64,000 bases of DNA from Diphasiastrum complanatum (GCA_029204225.1 CM055102.1:27630922-27694921); one strand, 5' to 3'; positions 1-11,861 are shown, counted from the stretch's first letter. Numbers and translations: made by a program. The notes: a model not told the origin generated them from the sequence alone.

Positions 1-277
1 CAATGGCAAGCGGACTTCCATTAATTATATCCAACAAAGATTTAAGGTGCATAATAAATTATATTAGAAAGCAAAGAATTTCAAAAACGCTTTCCATCAT
101 CAAGCTTCACTATTCATGTTGCCTTTAATGGAAAACAAAAACAAAAAATTCAATAGAAAAGCTACTCAAAAGAACAAATAAATTTTTGGAAAAAAAATGG
201 AATAGGTGAGCGTTATTGATTGCTGACGAAAAATGAAACAAGTAGAGAGTCTTTAAGAAATCTTCAACATGACATAC

Positions 278-868
278 TTGCCAAAATGAGAAAAACACAA
301 CACCTTTGATACACAGGAACTTTGGAAGAGGTTTGTCAGGAGCTAGCTCCTTGCCAAATAGATGATAGAAATTGAGCAAAGAATAAATGGCCAGAGATAC
401 AGAGGCATTTAATATGAAAGTGACAATCCATGTGATTGCGCCTTTATACAAGCCAAGCAGTTGAAGTGCTATCATCAAGATTGATAAGACCAGCCTTATA
501 ATCACAAATTGCCAAGTCCACCACTTCAAAAGTTTCAATGATTGTTGGTTCAAGGGAACTTCGTGTGGCTGCAAGTAGCGCCCACTCAATGGCAATGCTA
601 TGCATGAATAATAGTCAAACTTAACACAATTGAGTGTGAATATGCCCAAAACTGCAAAATGGAACCAGGAAAAAGTAGCTGAAAAGGAATCACATGAAAA
701 AGTTCAAAACAGGAACAAAGGATGCCTGAATCATAGATTGCTTACCACAAAAAATGTCAAAGGAAATGAATGGTGAATTTTGCGACCTTTGATATTGTCC
801 GGTATGATATTTTTGCTTATCGAAATTCCCACATAGCTATACATCAAGCCTAAGAATTTTGCAATCAC
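278..868 (-). CDS. DUF300/TMEM184 (OSTalpha-like) membrane protein, two internal exons
   Basis: Two exons on the minus strand. Exon 746-868 (41 codons) carries VIAKFLGLMYSY and the family signature KGRKIHHSFPLTFF. Exon 278-568 (97 codons) carries KLLKWWTWQFVIIR, two hydrophobic membrane spans, and FGKELAPDKPLPKFLCIKG. Splice sites are canonical: acceptor cag before 868, donor GTG/gtaagc below 746, acceptor ttgcag before 568, donor CAA/gtatgt below 278. Both exons are in phase 0 and join without gap relative to Arabidopsis DUF300 proteins such as At1g11200, as I remember them. The family are multi-pass membrane proteins of the organic solute transporter alpha/LAZ1 type; the substrate in plants is unclear. 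The N-terminal exons were not found upstream and the C-terminal exon is missing or lies left of the window. Both exons are open, so this is probably a real gene. Confidence 0.82.
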
Positions 869-1408
869 CTGTTACAAAAACCACCATTCTCATTACTTTC
901 GATTGAGAAACCTAGAATCGATACGGAGTCACTGACTCTATAAAACTTGCCCCACAACATCTCATTTCTAAATAACAAAACAATATGCCCTAACACAGCT
1001 CTCGTTGGAGTTACATCTCCTCCAATGTAAAGGGTGGCCAGCCGCCGCCTATTCTTCTACAATCATTAGATCATTGAGCCATTATCCAAAGATGATGCAT
1101 AAAGACCAAGACCAAAATATGGAAGTTATCACTATTCCAGAGTACGGAATGGAACAGAGAGTAGGAGACGTGCAAGCTGGTCATTGTTCCAAGTGATGTG
1201 AGCCCGCAAGTGTGTGGGCGGGCAGGCGTTTTACTACACCCCTTGCACCTAAAGCAAACATTTCAGAATCTATGGAATTCAACTGTAGAGGTAATCTGAT
1301 GTAACAGAATTCCAAAGGCGATGCAATCTACTTTTTTGCAAACACTGTATCCTCAGCTTAATATAGGCGTTGGATGAACTCCTCCTGAAAATACAAGCTA
1401 ACCAAAGT
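869..1408. other. No gene seen
   Basis: Upstream side of the DUF300 exons on the minus strand. I searched it for the missing N-terminal membrane exon and found nothing convincing on either strand. Probably intron. Confidence 0.4.
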
Positions 1409-2045
1409 TTAAGGGTGATCAAATAAGACTAACCTCTTTTTCCCTTCGATTAAATGCCGCGCAGATCTCATTCTATCCCACAAAACCCTTTGATGTGCTT
1501 CAGTGAGCTGCTTTTTTTTATAGTCCCTGAGGAAGAATGACTGGAAACCTCTTGAAACCTTCCCCCTGGTACATCTTCCATGCTTTTCATCTTCGTCAAA
1601 ACCCTCAGACACTGTTTGCAGCTTGGGGTAAACCGTGGACGGGTTTTTCACAGCCGAGGCCCAATTCCCGTCTTGCTTTCAGTGTTCTTTTCCTGGCCGA
1701 CGGCCTTCCAGACCTCAGAGTCCCCATAAACATCCCTGCACAGGACTCTTTGTCTCTAACATTTACATCAAGCCCATTGGTTCACTGATCTGCATTTTCA
1801 AAAGGTGAAGTTGCATCATCACGCCAAGCTTTCTCACCTGCTAATGATGACCATTGAGCCTCTAGCACAGACCGCTCCAGCGCCACAATCTGCTCCTCAA
1901 AAATTCCAATTCCCAACCTATAATTGAACTATCTGCAAATATGAACTATAATTGAACTATCAAGCAACTATGACTCATTTTCTGCTGCCAAGTCACTGGA
2001 AAACCCAGCCACAGCTACTGCCACCGCCGCAGCAGCAGATGAACC
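1409..2045 (-). other. Coding-like stretch, unrecognised, minus strand
   Basis: Three pieces on the minus strand read like protein but are separated by stops. Around 2045-1970 is an Ala/Val-rich run ending SSDLAAENES. Around 1910-1800 is IFEEQIVALERSVLEAQWSS, followed by a possible donor gtgaga. From 1651 to 1409 is a basic segment with KVSRGFQSFFLRDYKKKQL and RMRSARHLIEGKKR, followed by a possible donor AAGAG/gttagt. A 14-base sequence ataattgaactatc is repeated about 28 bases apart near 1920-1961. I do not recognise the family. It could be exons of a gene oriented like the DUF300 exons, or a decayed copy. Confidence 0.3.
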
Positions 2046-2220
2046 ATGTGTCATATGCTCACTGGGACACTTGGTCTAGTGCATTAGTGTCGGATGGTCA
2101 ATGGATTGGTCAATAGGATGTGTCATATGCTCATTGGGACACTTGGTCCAATGTATGAGTGACACTTGTCAGATGGGCAACTTACTAGCTTGCCTATGTG
2201 TCACTGCCAAGCGGCAAGTG
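2041..2220 (+). repeat. Tandem repeat, period about 72 bases, gypsy LTR-like
   Basis: The block containing tcatatgctca and gggacacttggtc occurs at 2051 and again at 2123. The same double block appears in inverted orientation at 28700-28890, next to a minus-strand gypsy pol. A gag remnant follows here on the plus strand. Both placements suit the LTR of one Ty3/gypsy family, inserted in opposite directions. Confidence 0.55.
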
Positions 2221-2269
2221 TCAACTGTGCATGGAGGTTATTTCTATAGTGATTTGAGGTGCTCAGAGA

Positions 2270-3330
2270 TTGTTCTTGCTTTGTTTCAAGAACTTTAGCT
2301 GCTTGATTGTGCATAGCTGTGTACGTTGCTTTGCTTTTGCTACCTATTCTTCTAGTATGGCAGCTACAAGCAACACCAGTCAACATTCACAAAGATTAGA
2401 TGCAGAATGTTCCAAGGTGGATACTATCGAAGGCACTCTTAGGCTGATTTTGGAGCAACTCAAAGGTGAAGGGGCTAGTATTCCTAAGAGAGTCAGTAGT
2501 ACGACTATGGAAGTAGGGAGAACATTATTAATTGACCATGAAGCTGAGTTGGGGTTTTGAAAGAGGAAGCTACCTACTGTCAAGGATTTAAAACCTCCGA
2601 AGTTAGTTGGAGGAGTCTCTATGAGGACCACCGATGCCTCTGAGAATTGGCTACAAAGGTGGGAGAAAGCATTTTGAAATCGAGACGATTGCTATCAGAA
2701 CAAAGGTGGTGTAGGGAGTTGGAATAGGATGACCTAGTTCCAAGCACATGGGAGGCATTGTGGCAAATATTTATGCAAAATTGGGTGCCTATGGATGAAA
2801 ATAATAGAGCCATGCAACAATGGACTTATTTGAAGAAACTTGAGCATGCAAACAAGTACCGAGAGGCTTTGTTACTCATTTCTCAGGAAGTTCCTACGTA
2901 CATGCAAGTGTTTCACTTTGTGGAGGGACTTCAAGAGAGTATTCGCCTTTCATGCAGAAGGAACAATCTCATGATTTGTCGAGAGCCAAACAGACGGCTT
3001 TATATTATGAAGATGGTAAAAGAGGCTAGATTTTGCTGCGATAGCTTTTGTAGGTGGCTAGCAACCTTGGGGACACAAGGGCAAATGGAACAAGAAGAAG
3101 AGATTTGAAGATTAAACCAAACAGTGGCAAGTCGAGGTGACCAACATGGAAAGGGTGCAGGGTCCCTCAAAGGCAAAGGGTTGTATGGGCAGCTCAGTGC
3201 CCAAAAGGGTCAGCATCCTTCAATGTTGTCGCCTCAGGATCACGAACTTGCAAAGAGGGAGAACCTCTATTTTGGATGTTTAGGGCAGCATAGTTGAAAG
3301 AAAGTCCACGAGACTTGATGTGGATCACAT
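2270..3330 (+). pseudogene. Ty3/gypsy gag remnant
   Basis: An ATG at 2357 opens a frame running through a predicted helical segment (LRLILEQLKGEG) and then, past stops near 2560 and 2677, KLPTVKDLKPPKLVGG. After a frameshift the gag core continues from 2758, with WQIFMQNWVPMDENNRAM, QWTYLKKLEHANKYREAL and a VPTYMQVFHFVEGLQESIR motif. This is the usual order of a plant Ty3/gypsy gag. Near 3250-3310 is a degraded zinc knuckle (YFGCLGQHS). Several stops and at least one frameshift show it is dead. No protease or RT follows on this strand. Confidence 0.6.
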
Positions 3331-3399
3331 ACAATCTTTAGGTGGACCAAATGAACTAGGGTGATGACCCTATGACAGTGGAAGAGATTAAGTAGGGAG

Positions 3400-3960
3400 C
3401 CAATTCAAATGTTCCACGCCTCATGAATGTTTTGGTGGTCAGGTGCACACGGCTCCACCGACATTGTTTTCCAAGTGCTCTCCAATTCCGATTTGATGTA
3501 GAACTTGCCTCCATTCATCCAAGACCGCATCTTAGCGGGGCTTTGATACCAATGTAAAGACCACTAGCGATAACCCCTAAGATGAGGATAGGAAAACACA
3601 ACAGGAGACACATAGGAGCAAAACCTCCCAACCAAACTTAGATCAATCCTAGATCTAGCTCTCAAGCGATGCCATGTGAATGCTAGAGGAGAAGAGAGCA
3701 ACTGGTGACCTAAACCCAAGTTGTCGACAGGAGAATCCTTACCCCAATATATAGAGAGTAGTTTTCTGTGCATGAACCCATGCAATCTCCATGCAATCCA
3801 ACTATAAATAGATCACATTTCTTCATGCAGTCCTCTTGCCTATATCTGTCACACATACATGCACTACTCCATAAGTCTCAATTAGAGTCTCTGGGTCCTC
3901 TCAAGGTCATTAGTCACAAACAGGCCTTGACGTGGAATTAAATCTAGGCGTGACCAATAA
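3400..3960 (-). mobile_element. LTR with adjoining primer-site-like sequence, minus strand
   Basis: Positions 3540-3551 read gctttgatacca, the reverse complement of TGGTATCAAAGC, one base off the initiator-Met primer site. The block above it (about 3553-3955) has the same layout as the LTRs at 7959-8447, including caaccaaac, tagatc and tagctctcaagc, but is clearly diverged. About 140 bases of internal sequence lie below it and end near the gag remnant. The far boundary of this LTR is uncertain. Confidence 0.45.
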
Positions 3961-4474
3961 TCTTAAACACTGGAGGGCCGGTCTACCATATTAGAACTAT
4001 TCCATGTCCTTAACTGAATATGGCCATAACAAATAGTATACCCTCTCTCGTCTAGATTTGGGGTGAGGGTAAAAGCTATGGGGTAAAGTGAGATGATGAT
4101 AGGCAAGTCTGCTTGAATAGTGTAGAAGGTCTTAGCATACTCTTTCCAAATTTTTAGGTTAGTCAAGGTGGGAGGTGGGACATGAGGAATAAACTCACAC
4201 CAAAGTCTCCTGATGAGATGCTGAATAGGAGGTTGATGAGTCTTCATAGGTTTTCTTCTTATAGCGAAGAGTATTTTGATAATCATGTTACTTCTTGCGA
4301 ATGAGGTGTGGTGTATGGTTTTGGGCATATTCGAGCGAGATATGGAGATGGCGACATTCTGCATCATACCAAGGCTCTCAGTTGTGATACTAGGGTCTAT
4401 GTATTTGGATCGTGGAAGGCAAGGCCAAGGAGTTGGTTGTATGAAGTGTAGTAGAAAGGAAGCTAGTTTGAGAT
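3961..4474. other. Unassigned end of the gypsy element
   Basis: A long open frame crosses this stretch on the minus strand, but its product matches nothing I know and lacks integrase motifs. It lies between RNase H and the neighbouring LTR, where integrase would be expected, so integrase appears to be missing. Confidence 0.35.
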
Positions 4475-6077
4475 TCAAATTCTCTTTGTATGGAGGAAAA
4501 GTGATGTAGCAGCAAACTCGGTGATTCTTGGTAAAGAGGGACATAAGATAGGTCGATAAAAGTCCGTACTGATCTCAGTGAAGGAAAGTTCGTTCACTTC
4601 ACCAATTCGACTAAGTGCATCAGTTAGATGAACCTCTGATATACCGCACTTCAAAGTCAAATTCTTGCATGAGTTCTGCCCATCTAGTCTTACGACCTCG
4701 CAAATCATTCTGATTACAAAAATACTTTAAAGGTTGATGATCCGTATTAACCACGAATTTATTACTGTACAGGTAATGCCTCCATGATTTCAAAGCATGG
4801 ATCACAACAAAAAGCTCTTTTTCCTGAGTGGTGTACTTGACTTGTGCATCGGTTAGTTTTTTACTCTCAAAGGCAACGGGCTGACCCTCCTGTAAGAGAA
4901 CAGCTCCAATAGCTGTATCACTCGCGTCAATGTTAATGACGAACGACAAATCTGGATCCGCTATCCTCAAAACTGGAGCTGAGGCAATTAGAAGCTTGAG
5001 TTTGCGAAAACTCTCATCTAATTTCTCATTCCATCTAATAGGAGGACTTGGCCTACCTTTGCGGCTTTTCACTCCTTTCAACATATTGTTGAGAGGTGCA
5101 GCAATCTTCGAGTACTCCCCAGCAAATCTACGAAAAAACACAGTGAAACCTAAGAATGACTTAAGTTCACACACCGTTTTAGGAATTGGCCATTCCACTA
5201 CCGTCTTCACCTTTTCCTCGTCAATCTTGATCCCAAAGGAGGTGATCTTATGACCTAGGTAAAGAAGTTCCTTTTTGAAGAATTCGCACTTTGATTCTTT
5301 TGCATAAAGCTTCTCTTGTCTTAAGATACGTAAGACAGTACGGAGATGCTTAGCATGCTCTTTGAGTGTTCTGCTATAGATCAGAATATCATCCAGTAAC
5401 ACTACTACGAACTTCCCCAAGTATGGACGAAACAAATCGTTCATCATTTGCTGGAAAGTAGCCGGAGCATTTGTCAAACCAAAGGGCAAAACAAGAAACT
5501 CGTAGTGGCCAAACTTGGTCCTAAAACCGGTTTTAGATACATCTTCCGGATGTATCCTAATCTGATGGTATCCCGTACGTAGATCAATTTTCGTGAAGTA
5601 TTTAGCTCCATTCAATCGATCTATGAGATTGTCCATCCTGGGCAACGGGTATTTATTTTTAACTGTTAGTTTGTTCAGACCCTTGTAATCTACACATAGC
5701 CGGAAACTCCCATCTTTCTTACTCTTAAGAAGGACAGGTGCTCCCCATGGAGATTTACTTGTTCTGATGTGCCCCATCCTGAGATACTCCTCGATCTGCC
5801 TAGCCACTTCCTCCTCTTCCTTCTGACTAAACCGATATGGTTGTCTGAAGATAGGACGACTATCGGGCAAAAGATCTATCTTGTGATCTATTGACCGAGC
5901 GGGTGGTAGTCCACAAGGTAGCTGCATTGGAAAAACTTCATTAAACTCTTGCTTTAAATTTTGCAAAAGCTGTTGTTCCTGATGCAAATTTTTGATGTTA
6001 AAGCATGAAAACACATTCACATCCTGAACATCACAATGCATACGAGATTTCAAAAGCAAGTGAAAGAGACATCCCAA
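4475..6077 (-). pseudogene. gypsy reverse transcriptase-RNase H, one frameshift
   Basis: This is the polymerase part of copy A1. RT landmarks in order: LPPARSIDHKIDLLPDSRP, SPWGAPVLLKSKKDGSFRLC, KIDLRTGYHQIRI, LPFGLTNAPATFQQMMND, and the catalytic LLDDILIYS in place of the YxDD box. The connection and RNase H follow with INIDASDTAIGAVL, QEKELFVVIHAL and NTDHQPLKYF. The frame breaks near 4620-4640 just before LTDALSR, which then continues in a second frame to about 4475. Most of the enzyme is intact, suggesting a fairly recent insertion, but the shift and missing integrase mean no functional polyprotein. RT copies element RNA to DNA in cytoplasmic particles. Confidence 0.88.
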
Positions 6078-6433
6078 ATCTCAGTGTCCGACCCTGAGGC
6101 AAGACGGACCACGTAACAGTGATCACTGGCCATGGTGGGGACTCGGAGCTTCCGCACAAGTCGAGCATTCAAAAAATTGTGAGTATTACCTGAATCAAAT
6201 AGCACATTCACGTCTTTCCCCAAAATGTTGCCTCTCACACGAAACAATTCATTAGGCTTGAAAGAGAGTGCACTAAAGTTACAAGTACAGTCACAATTAT
6301 TCAACAAATTGACTTCCAATTTACCTGCCGGTAAATCCACAGTCATTATCGGGTGAATCTCGGTAGCACCCCCCTCCAAAATTTCATCAGTATCCATTTG
6401 CTTGCCAACTGAAAATAAAAAAGTTTCGTTCAA
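6050..6433 (-). pseudogene. gypsy aspartic protease fragment
   Basis: Contains VRGNILGKDVNVLFDSGNTH, with the active-site DSG followed by the usual THNFLNARLVRKL. The frame overlaps the RT frame by 28 bases in a different phase. The 100 or so residues that normally link protease to RT, including a GMDWL-type motif, are absent, so there is an internal deletion or rearrangement close to 6060. The segment before the protease (TVDLPAGKLEVNL) is typical linker sequence, and no gag precedes it. Confidence 0.78.
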
Positions 6434-6917
6434 TTAATGCATTCATTACGGGTATAGTAGTTGCTAAACTAAGCAATGTCTTCAAAAAACCAATTTACAG
6501 ACCATACGTACTTTTATTTACCGATTATACCAATGAATCAGCAAATGGATCGTTTACGCAATAAAATTGGAATTAACCGTCAATGCAACATAAATTTGTT
6601 ATCAACTTGTTAACTCAGACGATATCAGTTCCAAAAGACTGAAAAACCCACTTTGAGAAAGAAAAACCACAAGCCTTCAAAAAACTCAAAAAATAACTAT
6701 GATGGTCAGCCTCCCACCCCCTCCCCACCAACTTTAATTAAGTATGGCATAACATCAAGTTTTAAAAATAAAACTTGGAGTTCATATGCCACCTACCCCC
6801 CCCCCCCTTCCCATCCTCTTCTACCCTCGGGCGACAGCACACGGCCACTCGGGCCTCCCCATCGCACCCCTCTCGGGCTTCATCACCCATTCCAGAAGAT
6901 CAGCCCGCGAGCGAGCG

Positions 6918-6974
<57 letters not shown>

Positions 6975-7944
6975 GCGCTCTAGAAAGCGCTATCAACGGA
7001 AAGAAGAGGCGCCCTCCCTCATCAAATACTGATCTGTCTTGGAGTAAACAACAGGGCGACCAAGAGGAAGGAAACAGGCGGATCTCATCATGATTTCTGA
7101 GTTTTTTTGCATAGTTCTTTAACCTATAACTTGCAAGGAAGCAAAGAACATAACCCATCTGCTGTTTTTTGTAGATTACCACTGTCCTATCAACGATTTA
7201 TAGTTGCTATAGCTTTCCTTCACTAGTTTCCAACATAAGCAATGATTTGAGGCAAGATTTACAGGGTTTTTGCTATCACTGTGCTTGAAAAACAACCGTT
7301 ATGCTGCCAAAATTTTTCAGAAAACCTAGATTTGCAGGTTATGACAACTACTGTAGCAAATAGTCATCAATTCTAAACCCAACCGTCCTCCAAAATGGCT
7401 GTATAGGCTCCTACTCTGCAAGCAACTGTTAGTTTGCCAGAAAATGAAGCATAAGCCTGTGATTCCACAATAAGCAGCCATGCAAACCTGTCAAACATCG
7501 TCAACACTCAACAACCAACAGATTAGAGTATTTTTGCTTCTATTCCAGCCTATTCCCACCGTTTAAAACCAAACCGGCTTCCAAACAGGCAATAGACAAC
7601 ATTAAAAATACAGTAATCATTCATAAGAAGAATAAGAGACTGTAAGGAAAAATCCAGCAACTAATAAAGTAATTTGTTGCTCTCACAAAGATGCTAACCA
7701 CAGAGTAATTGGCAACAACAGAATTGACACAGAATTCCTTCCAAGAAACCAATTCGAAAAGCACAAAAACCAACCAATTGTGAGCCTGGTAGTGCACTTA
7801 CCACACAATCGATTGCAATTCAAAAATTATTTCCAACGGGAAGAAAATTCCACAATTCCACCGTTTTGTTGCTTACTCCGTCGAATTCTCGAGAAAACGT
7901 CGAGATTTCCACTCAGCACTTTTGATGGTAAATCTTGCTTAGAC
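6434..7944 (-). other. Non-coding leader of gypsy copy A1
   Basis: Lies between the primer site and protease on the minus strand. The 23100-24262 stretch is homologous to it, including ctgttagtttgcca, the run of C (6796-6807 here, 23440-23467 there) and the (GA)n tract. No gag frame is seen; the apparent reading frames around 6700-7090 are products of the C and GA repeats. Confidence 0.6.
6911..6971. repeat. (GA)n microsatellite
   Basis: A short gcga repeat running into (GA)n inside the leader of gypsy copy A1. Copy A2 has a (GA)n tract at the matching place (23571-23636). Confidence 0.95.
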
Positions 7945-7957
7945 TGCTCTGATACCA
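7945..7957 (-). other. Retrotransposon primer binding site
   Basis: The minus strand reads TGGTATCAGAGCA, the standard plant primer site complementary to the 3' end of initiator tRNA-Met. It sits one base from the LTR end at 7959, which fixes the LTR boundary and the direction of the element. Confidence 0.88.
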
Positions 7958-7958
7958 A

Positions 7959-8447
7959 TATAAAGTCCTCACAACAGGATTCTAGTCTAAGCATACCATA
8001 CAAAGCAACAACACAAGGGAGGGTGGATAAACCAACTCAACCAAACCTAGATCGAACGGATCTAGCCCCCAAGCTATGGATCAATCAGAGTCATGGAAAG
8101 AGGAGTCATACCAGCAGCATGTAGCTACTCATCACAAATCAAGCATACACTAGTGAGAGCCCAGCAGGTATACTTATACCCTCCAAGGCCCATGCACCAC
8201 TAGTAGTGCACTGTGACACCTCACTGGACACCTCTGCAGCCTATCTGGGCCACATCATCTAGTTCCCTAATGACTCACTGATAGACCCATACCAACTCCA
8301 CCACCATGTGTTTAGGCCTACAACCATTAATTATGACCATGTACACATAAGGGCCCCAATTCCCTTATAGTCACAATTAACTTACGGGTTGTTGGTCTAC
8401 CGGTCCCTAGCATGGACACGCTACCGAGACCAGTCATGGGCATGACA
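7959..8447 (-). repeat. 5' LTR of gypsy copy A1
   Basis: 489 bases, starting TGTCATGCCC on the minus strand and ending GGACTTTATA next to the primer site. It is closely matched along its length by 19812-20306. Confidence 0.85.
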
Positions 8448-8810
8448 GTGGTGCAAGTGATTGTGAAAGTTGTAATCCAAGGGAGGAAACGCAGTGATAA
8501 CTCCTAGAGGCCAATTATAATCATAGCTAATTTCCAGATTCATGACATGGATAAATGAGCTAATTCTTGAATGTGGGACTTGGTTCTAGTAGGTGGTTGA
8601 ATCTCAGCCATCCACAGCCTGTAGACAATCCTTGACTTGAGCTACCTCCCTATGATCTCATGTTAAATAGGGCATCAAAAGATAACACGAACCTTTGTGT
8701 CAATCTTATAAACAAATGTCAAATCTTGCAGACCCTGAAGATCCCCTGGAAACAACCTGTTTTTGCATGTAAAGATCGGTGAGCTTCCCCATGCTATGTG
8801 ATAATGTTAT

Positions 8811-8868
<58 letters not shown>

Positions 8869-9047
8869 CTTAAAAGTGCCGCACACAATGAAGAAATGTG
8901 CACCCCAGTATGGATATTTTATAAGCTAGCTATGAGTTTCCATTCTACATTGTAAATTTCTACAAAGTGGTTATTTTGTTTGATGTACATATAGATTTAT
9001 GAAATGAGATTCTGAGAGGTACATTGTTTCTTGTTATGACGATGAAG
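8448..9047. other. Intergenic or intronic, with (GA)n tract
   Basis: No gene recognised. A (GA)n microsatellite lies at 8814-8866. The upstream exons of the SDR gene should lie in this direction, but I could not find them here; the retroelement at 4475-8447 may have been inserted into an upstream intron. Confidence 0.4.
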
Positions 9048-11780
9048 AATACACCAACGTTTCCATTAGGAGTAAGTTCGCGTGCAGATAAGTTGCTGAA
9101 TGCAGAGGAAGAGGTTCTTAAGGTTGGTGGTAATGTTGTGAGATTGGCAGGCCTCTATATATCCTTTCTATTTTAAGTAAAATTGGTGCCTGTTGTAAGT
9201 CTACAATTTTCTGATTACAAATGATAATTCATTTGAATTTTGCTTTGTCTGATATTGTTAAGTCATTATGCTCTTGTTAAGGTCAAATTTTGAGCTTTAT
9301 GCTCCTTGTAGGCTCACTTCAATCAGATTTCAAGTGGGATTTGAATGTTGAGTTTTTTTCTTCTTGAGAAACTTGTTAGCTTGGTAGTTTTCAAAATTGC
9401 AGTAATTTTTTGGTGTTAGTGGTGCTGCCTTAGAATGGCAATTTCTTATATCTTTCTTCGTGGCCATAACCAGCTTAGATGTTGTTTTCTTCTTATGACA
9501 CCAGATTGTACACTATCTAGATTACACTGAGTTATCATCAAGATAAATCGTAGTTACATTTAGTGCTCGCAGGCCTTCTTCATGGCCGAGTCTGCCCTTT
9601 AATCTTGGAGAAGTGACAGAAATGTACAAAGGTATGAAAGCTATTCTGGACATATGTTTGTGCATGTGACCTGTGCCTGACAAAGCAAGTAGGGGTGTCG
9701 TAGCATTTGGTCCATGCTATGCATGATGAAGTTGATGACCAACTGTGGGTGGACTTCATAAGGTTGAAGACTGCATGTCTCCTTTGTTATGTCATGTATT
9801 ACCCTAGACATAACATTAATATGTAGCTTGGTTGCCGATTCTCTGGCCATCTCGATTCTCGGCAGAGAATCGCTATTCAAATTGTTTTTTCTTTTCTGAG
9901 CTGGTTTTTGGCACATTGTTTCAGCTATATATCTACCCTGAAATGGACCATACGCTACCTGAAACTACTGGCAACCTGCATAAATGCACTGCTCTCATCA
10001 AGAGCTTCAAGCTGATACCCATATTGCCCACTAAAATAAAAGAAAAAAGCAATTCTCAAAACCCTGACAAAAACTGCAAACCGTGATTCACGGTTTGCCA
10101 GTGCAAGTATGCATTATGTAGTCACATGTTGTCAAGTTATGGAAGTAAAAGGTTGCAAAGAAGGATATGACTACCATGTGCTGATTTTCAAACAAGAACT
10201 TGTAGGTTTAGACTTTGTATTAGAACGAGACTGGAGTGAAGGAATATAATGTCTTGATTTCTTCATTACACAGTCTAATTTTCTGCCAAATCTAAGCCCT
10301 TGTGAAGTAATTAGTGGTTGATTATTGGCATTTGTTGAGTTTTGTGGTTGTGTTTCCAATTTTTCATCTGTGAAGTGAGTTTCAAGCCTCCACCTGACCT
10401 AAATAAAATTGACAAATTCGGGGGGGAGGGGGGGTGGGGGGGGTGCAGCTGAGGGAGCAATAGCAGTTGTTGAAAACAGTAAGGCTTTGTTGAGAGATCT
10501 GAAACAACATCAGAAGGAAGATCTTTTGAAACCTGTGACTGTAATGGACGACTGAACTCCTAACAGTTGTCTTTACATTTATATTATTTTGCTGTTTGTG
10601 GCTACAATGTCATACTTATAGTGTAAGGTAGTGCAAATGCTATACCCTTTGTAAAGTACAGCAGATGCTATACCCTTTACAACTATCCATTTGCTTTTGG
10701 GGTTTGATAGGTTTTTAGGTGCTATTGTTTATAAGATTTAAAGACACCAAATAATCTCAATTATGGGCTAACAATATGTTTCCATGTGACAGCCTGAAAA
10801 TTTTGAAAGTGGATTTATCTTTGAGGACATCTGTCTTATTGTTTTAACAATAAATGGTTGCCAATTTCTGGAAACATACTAACATACATCGTCTGAAATC
10901 TGCCCATCAAACCAGTATAGCATGTCGGACAAATTATGTAGCAAGTGTCTTTGTGGGAAACTTATGACTCTCTCTTTCATCTGATTATCATCTCTATCTG
11001 GTTGAAACTTAACTTGTACCTGCACTCCTTGGATCGTGGGCCTCATACTTATTGGCTGAAGCTGGGTACAGTTGAATCTCGACCAGACCATATCCTCAAT
11101 CTTATACACATTGAGGTTTGCTTCTTGTCCTGATATTATACCAACGTTCTATTTGTGTGTTGTAGACACTCTTGTCACATTCTTAATGTCAGGTGTATGC
11201 ATTCTCTATAAACTAATGGCCATCTTTTCATGTCTGCAATCTCAGAAAAAGAAGTTGGAAACTACCCAGAAGATTAGCAACATTCTTAAAGTTGAATGCG
11301 GATATAGGTGGAGATTGCATTTGGGAAAAAGTTAAAACTTGTTCTGAAAATCTGTTGATCAGTTTAAAAATCTAGACATTTATCATTTTCATTAAGTATG
11401 CAATGTAGTGTGCCTTCACTTGATTGTTTACTCAATGCCTTAAGCATTTAACCTGGGCCTACTGTGCTTCACTTCATTGGTAATGAAGTAGGCTTTCAAA
11501 TGCTCACTATATGCAAGAATCCCAATGTTTAGAATAATGTTATAATCCATTTTGTTTAAATGTGCTAAAAGGGAAGATTTCTAGGGCTCATGCATAGTTT
11601 CAAAAAAAAAAATGTAGGAAGCTAGCTCATGTTCAAACTTTCCTTGTATGTCTAGAATATTTAATCATACATGTATTCATGTGCATGGCAGGATGCCACT
11701 TCCTTGTGTTTAGCTATAATGGAAAAGCCATTCAGGAGTCAAATTTTCATGGGTTGTGATGGTAGTCCTCTCTCAAGGTA

Positions 11781-11861
<81 letters not shown>

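Larger units (their letters stand above)
4475..8447 (-). mobile_element. Ty3/gypsy retrotransposon, copy A1, defective
   Basis: In the minus direction the order is 5' LTR 8447-7959, primer site 7957-7945, long non-coding leader, protease, RT and RNase H. No gag is visible between the primer site and protease, and integrase and 3' LTR are not found. Within pol, the usual segment between protease and RT (with a GMDWL-type motif) is missing. It is therefore non-autonomous. A second copy of the same family lies at 19812-24262; it carries a chromodomain, so the family is likely a chromovirus. Confidence 0.8.

Noticed and set aside
1-45. Possible next DUF300 exon (LLDIINGS) on the minus strand
   Set aside because: No AG acceptor precedes it and only four residues agree with the family, so it was not included in the gene.
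3963-4544. 193-codon minus-strand frame
   Set aside because: Long but without any known motif and overlapping the degraded end of pol; likely chance in retroelement DNA.
6653-7093. Plus-strand reading frames with long Arg-Glu repeats
   Set aside because: They are translations of the (GA)n tract and C run within the gypsy leader; the same happens at 8706-8903, 23418-23708, 26745-27122 and 58227-58481.
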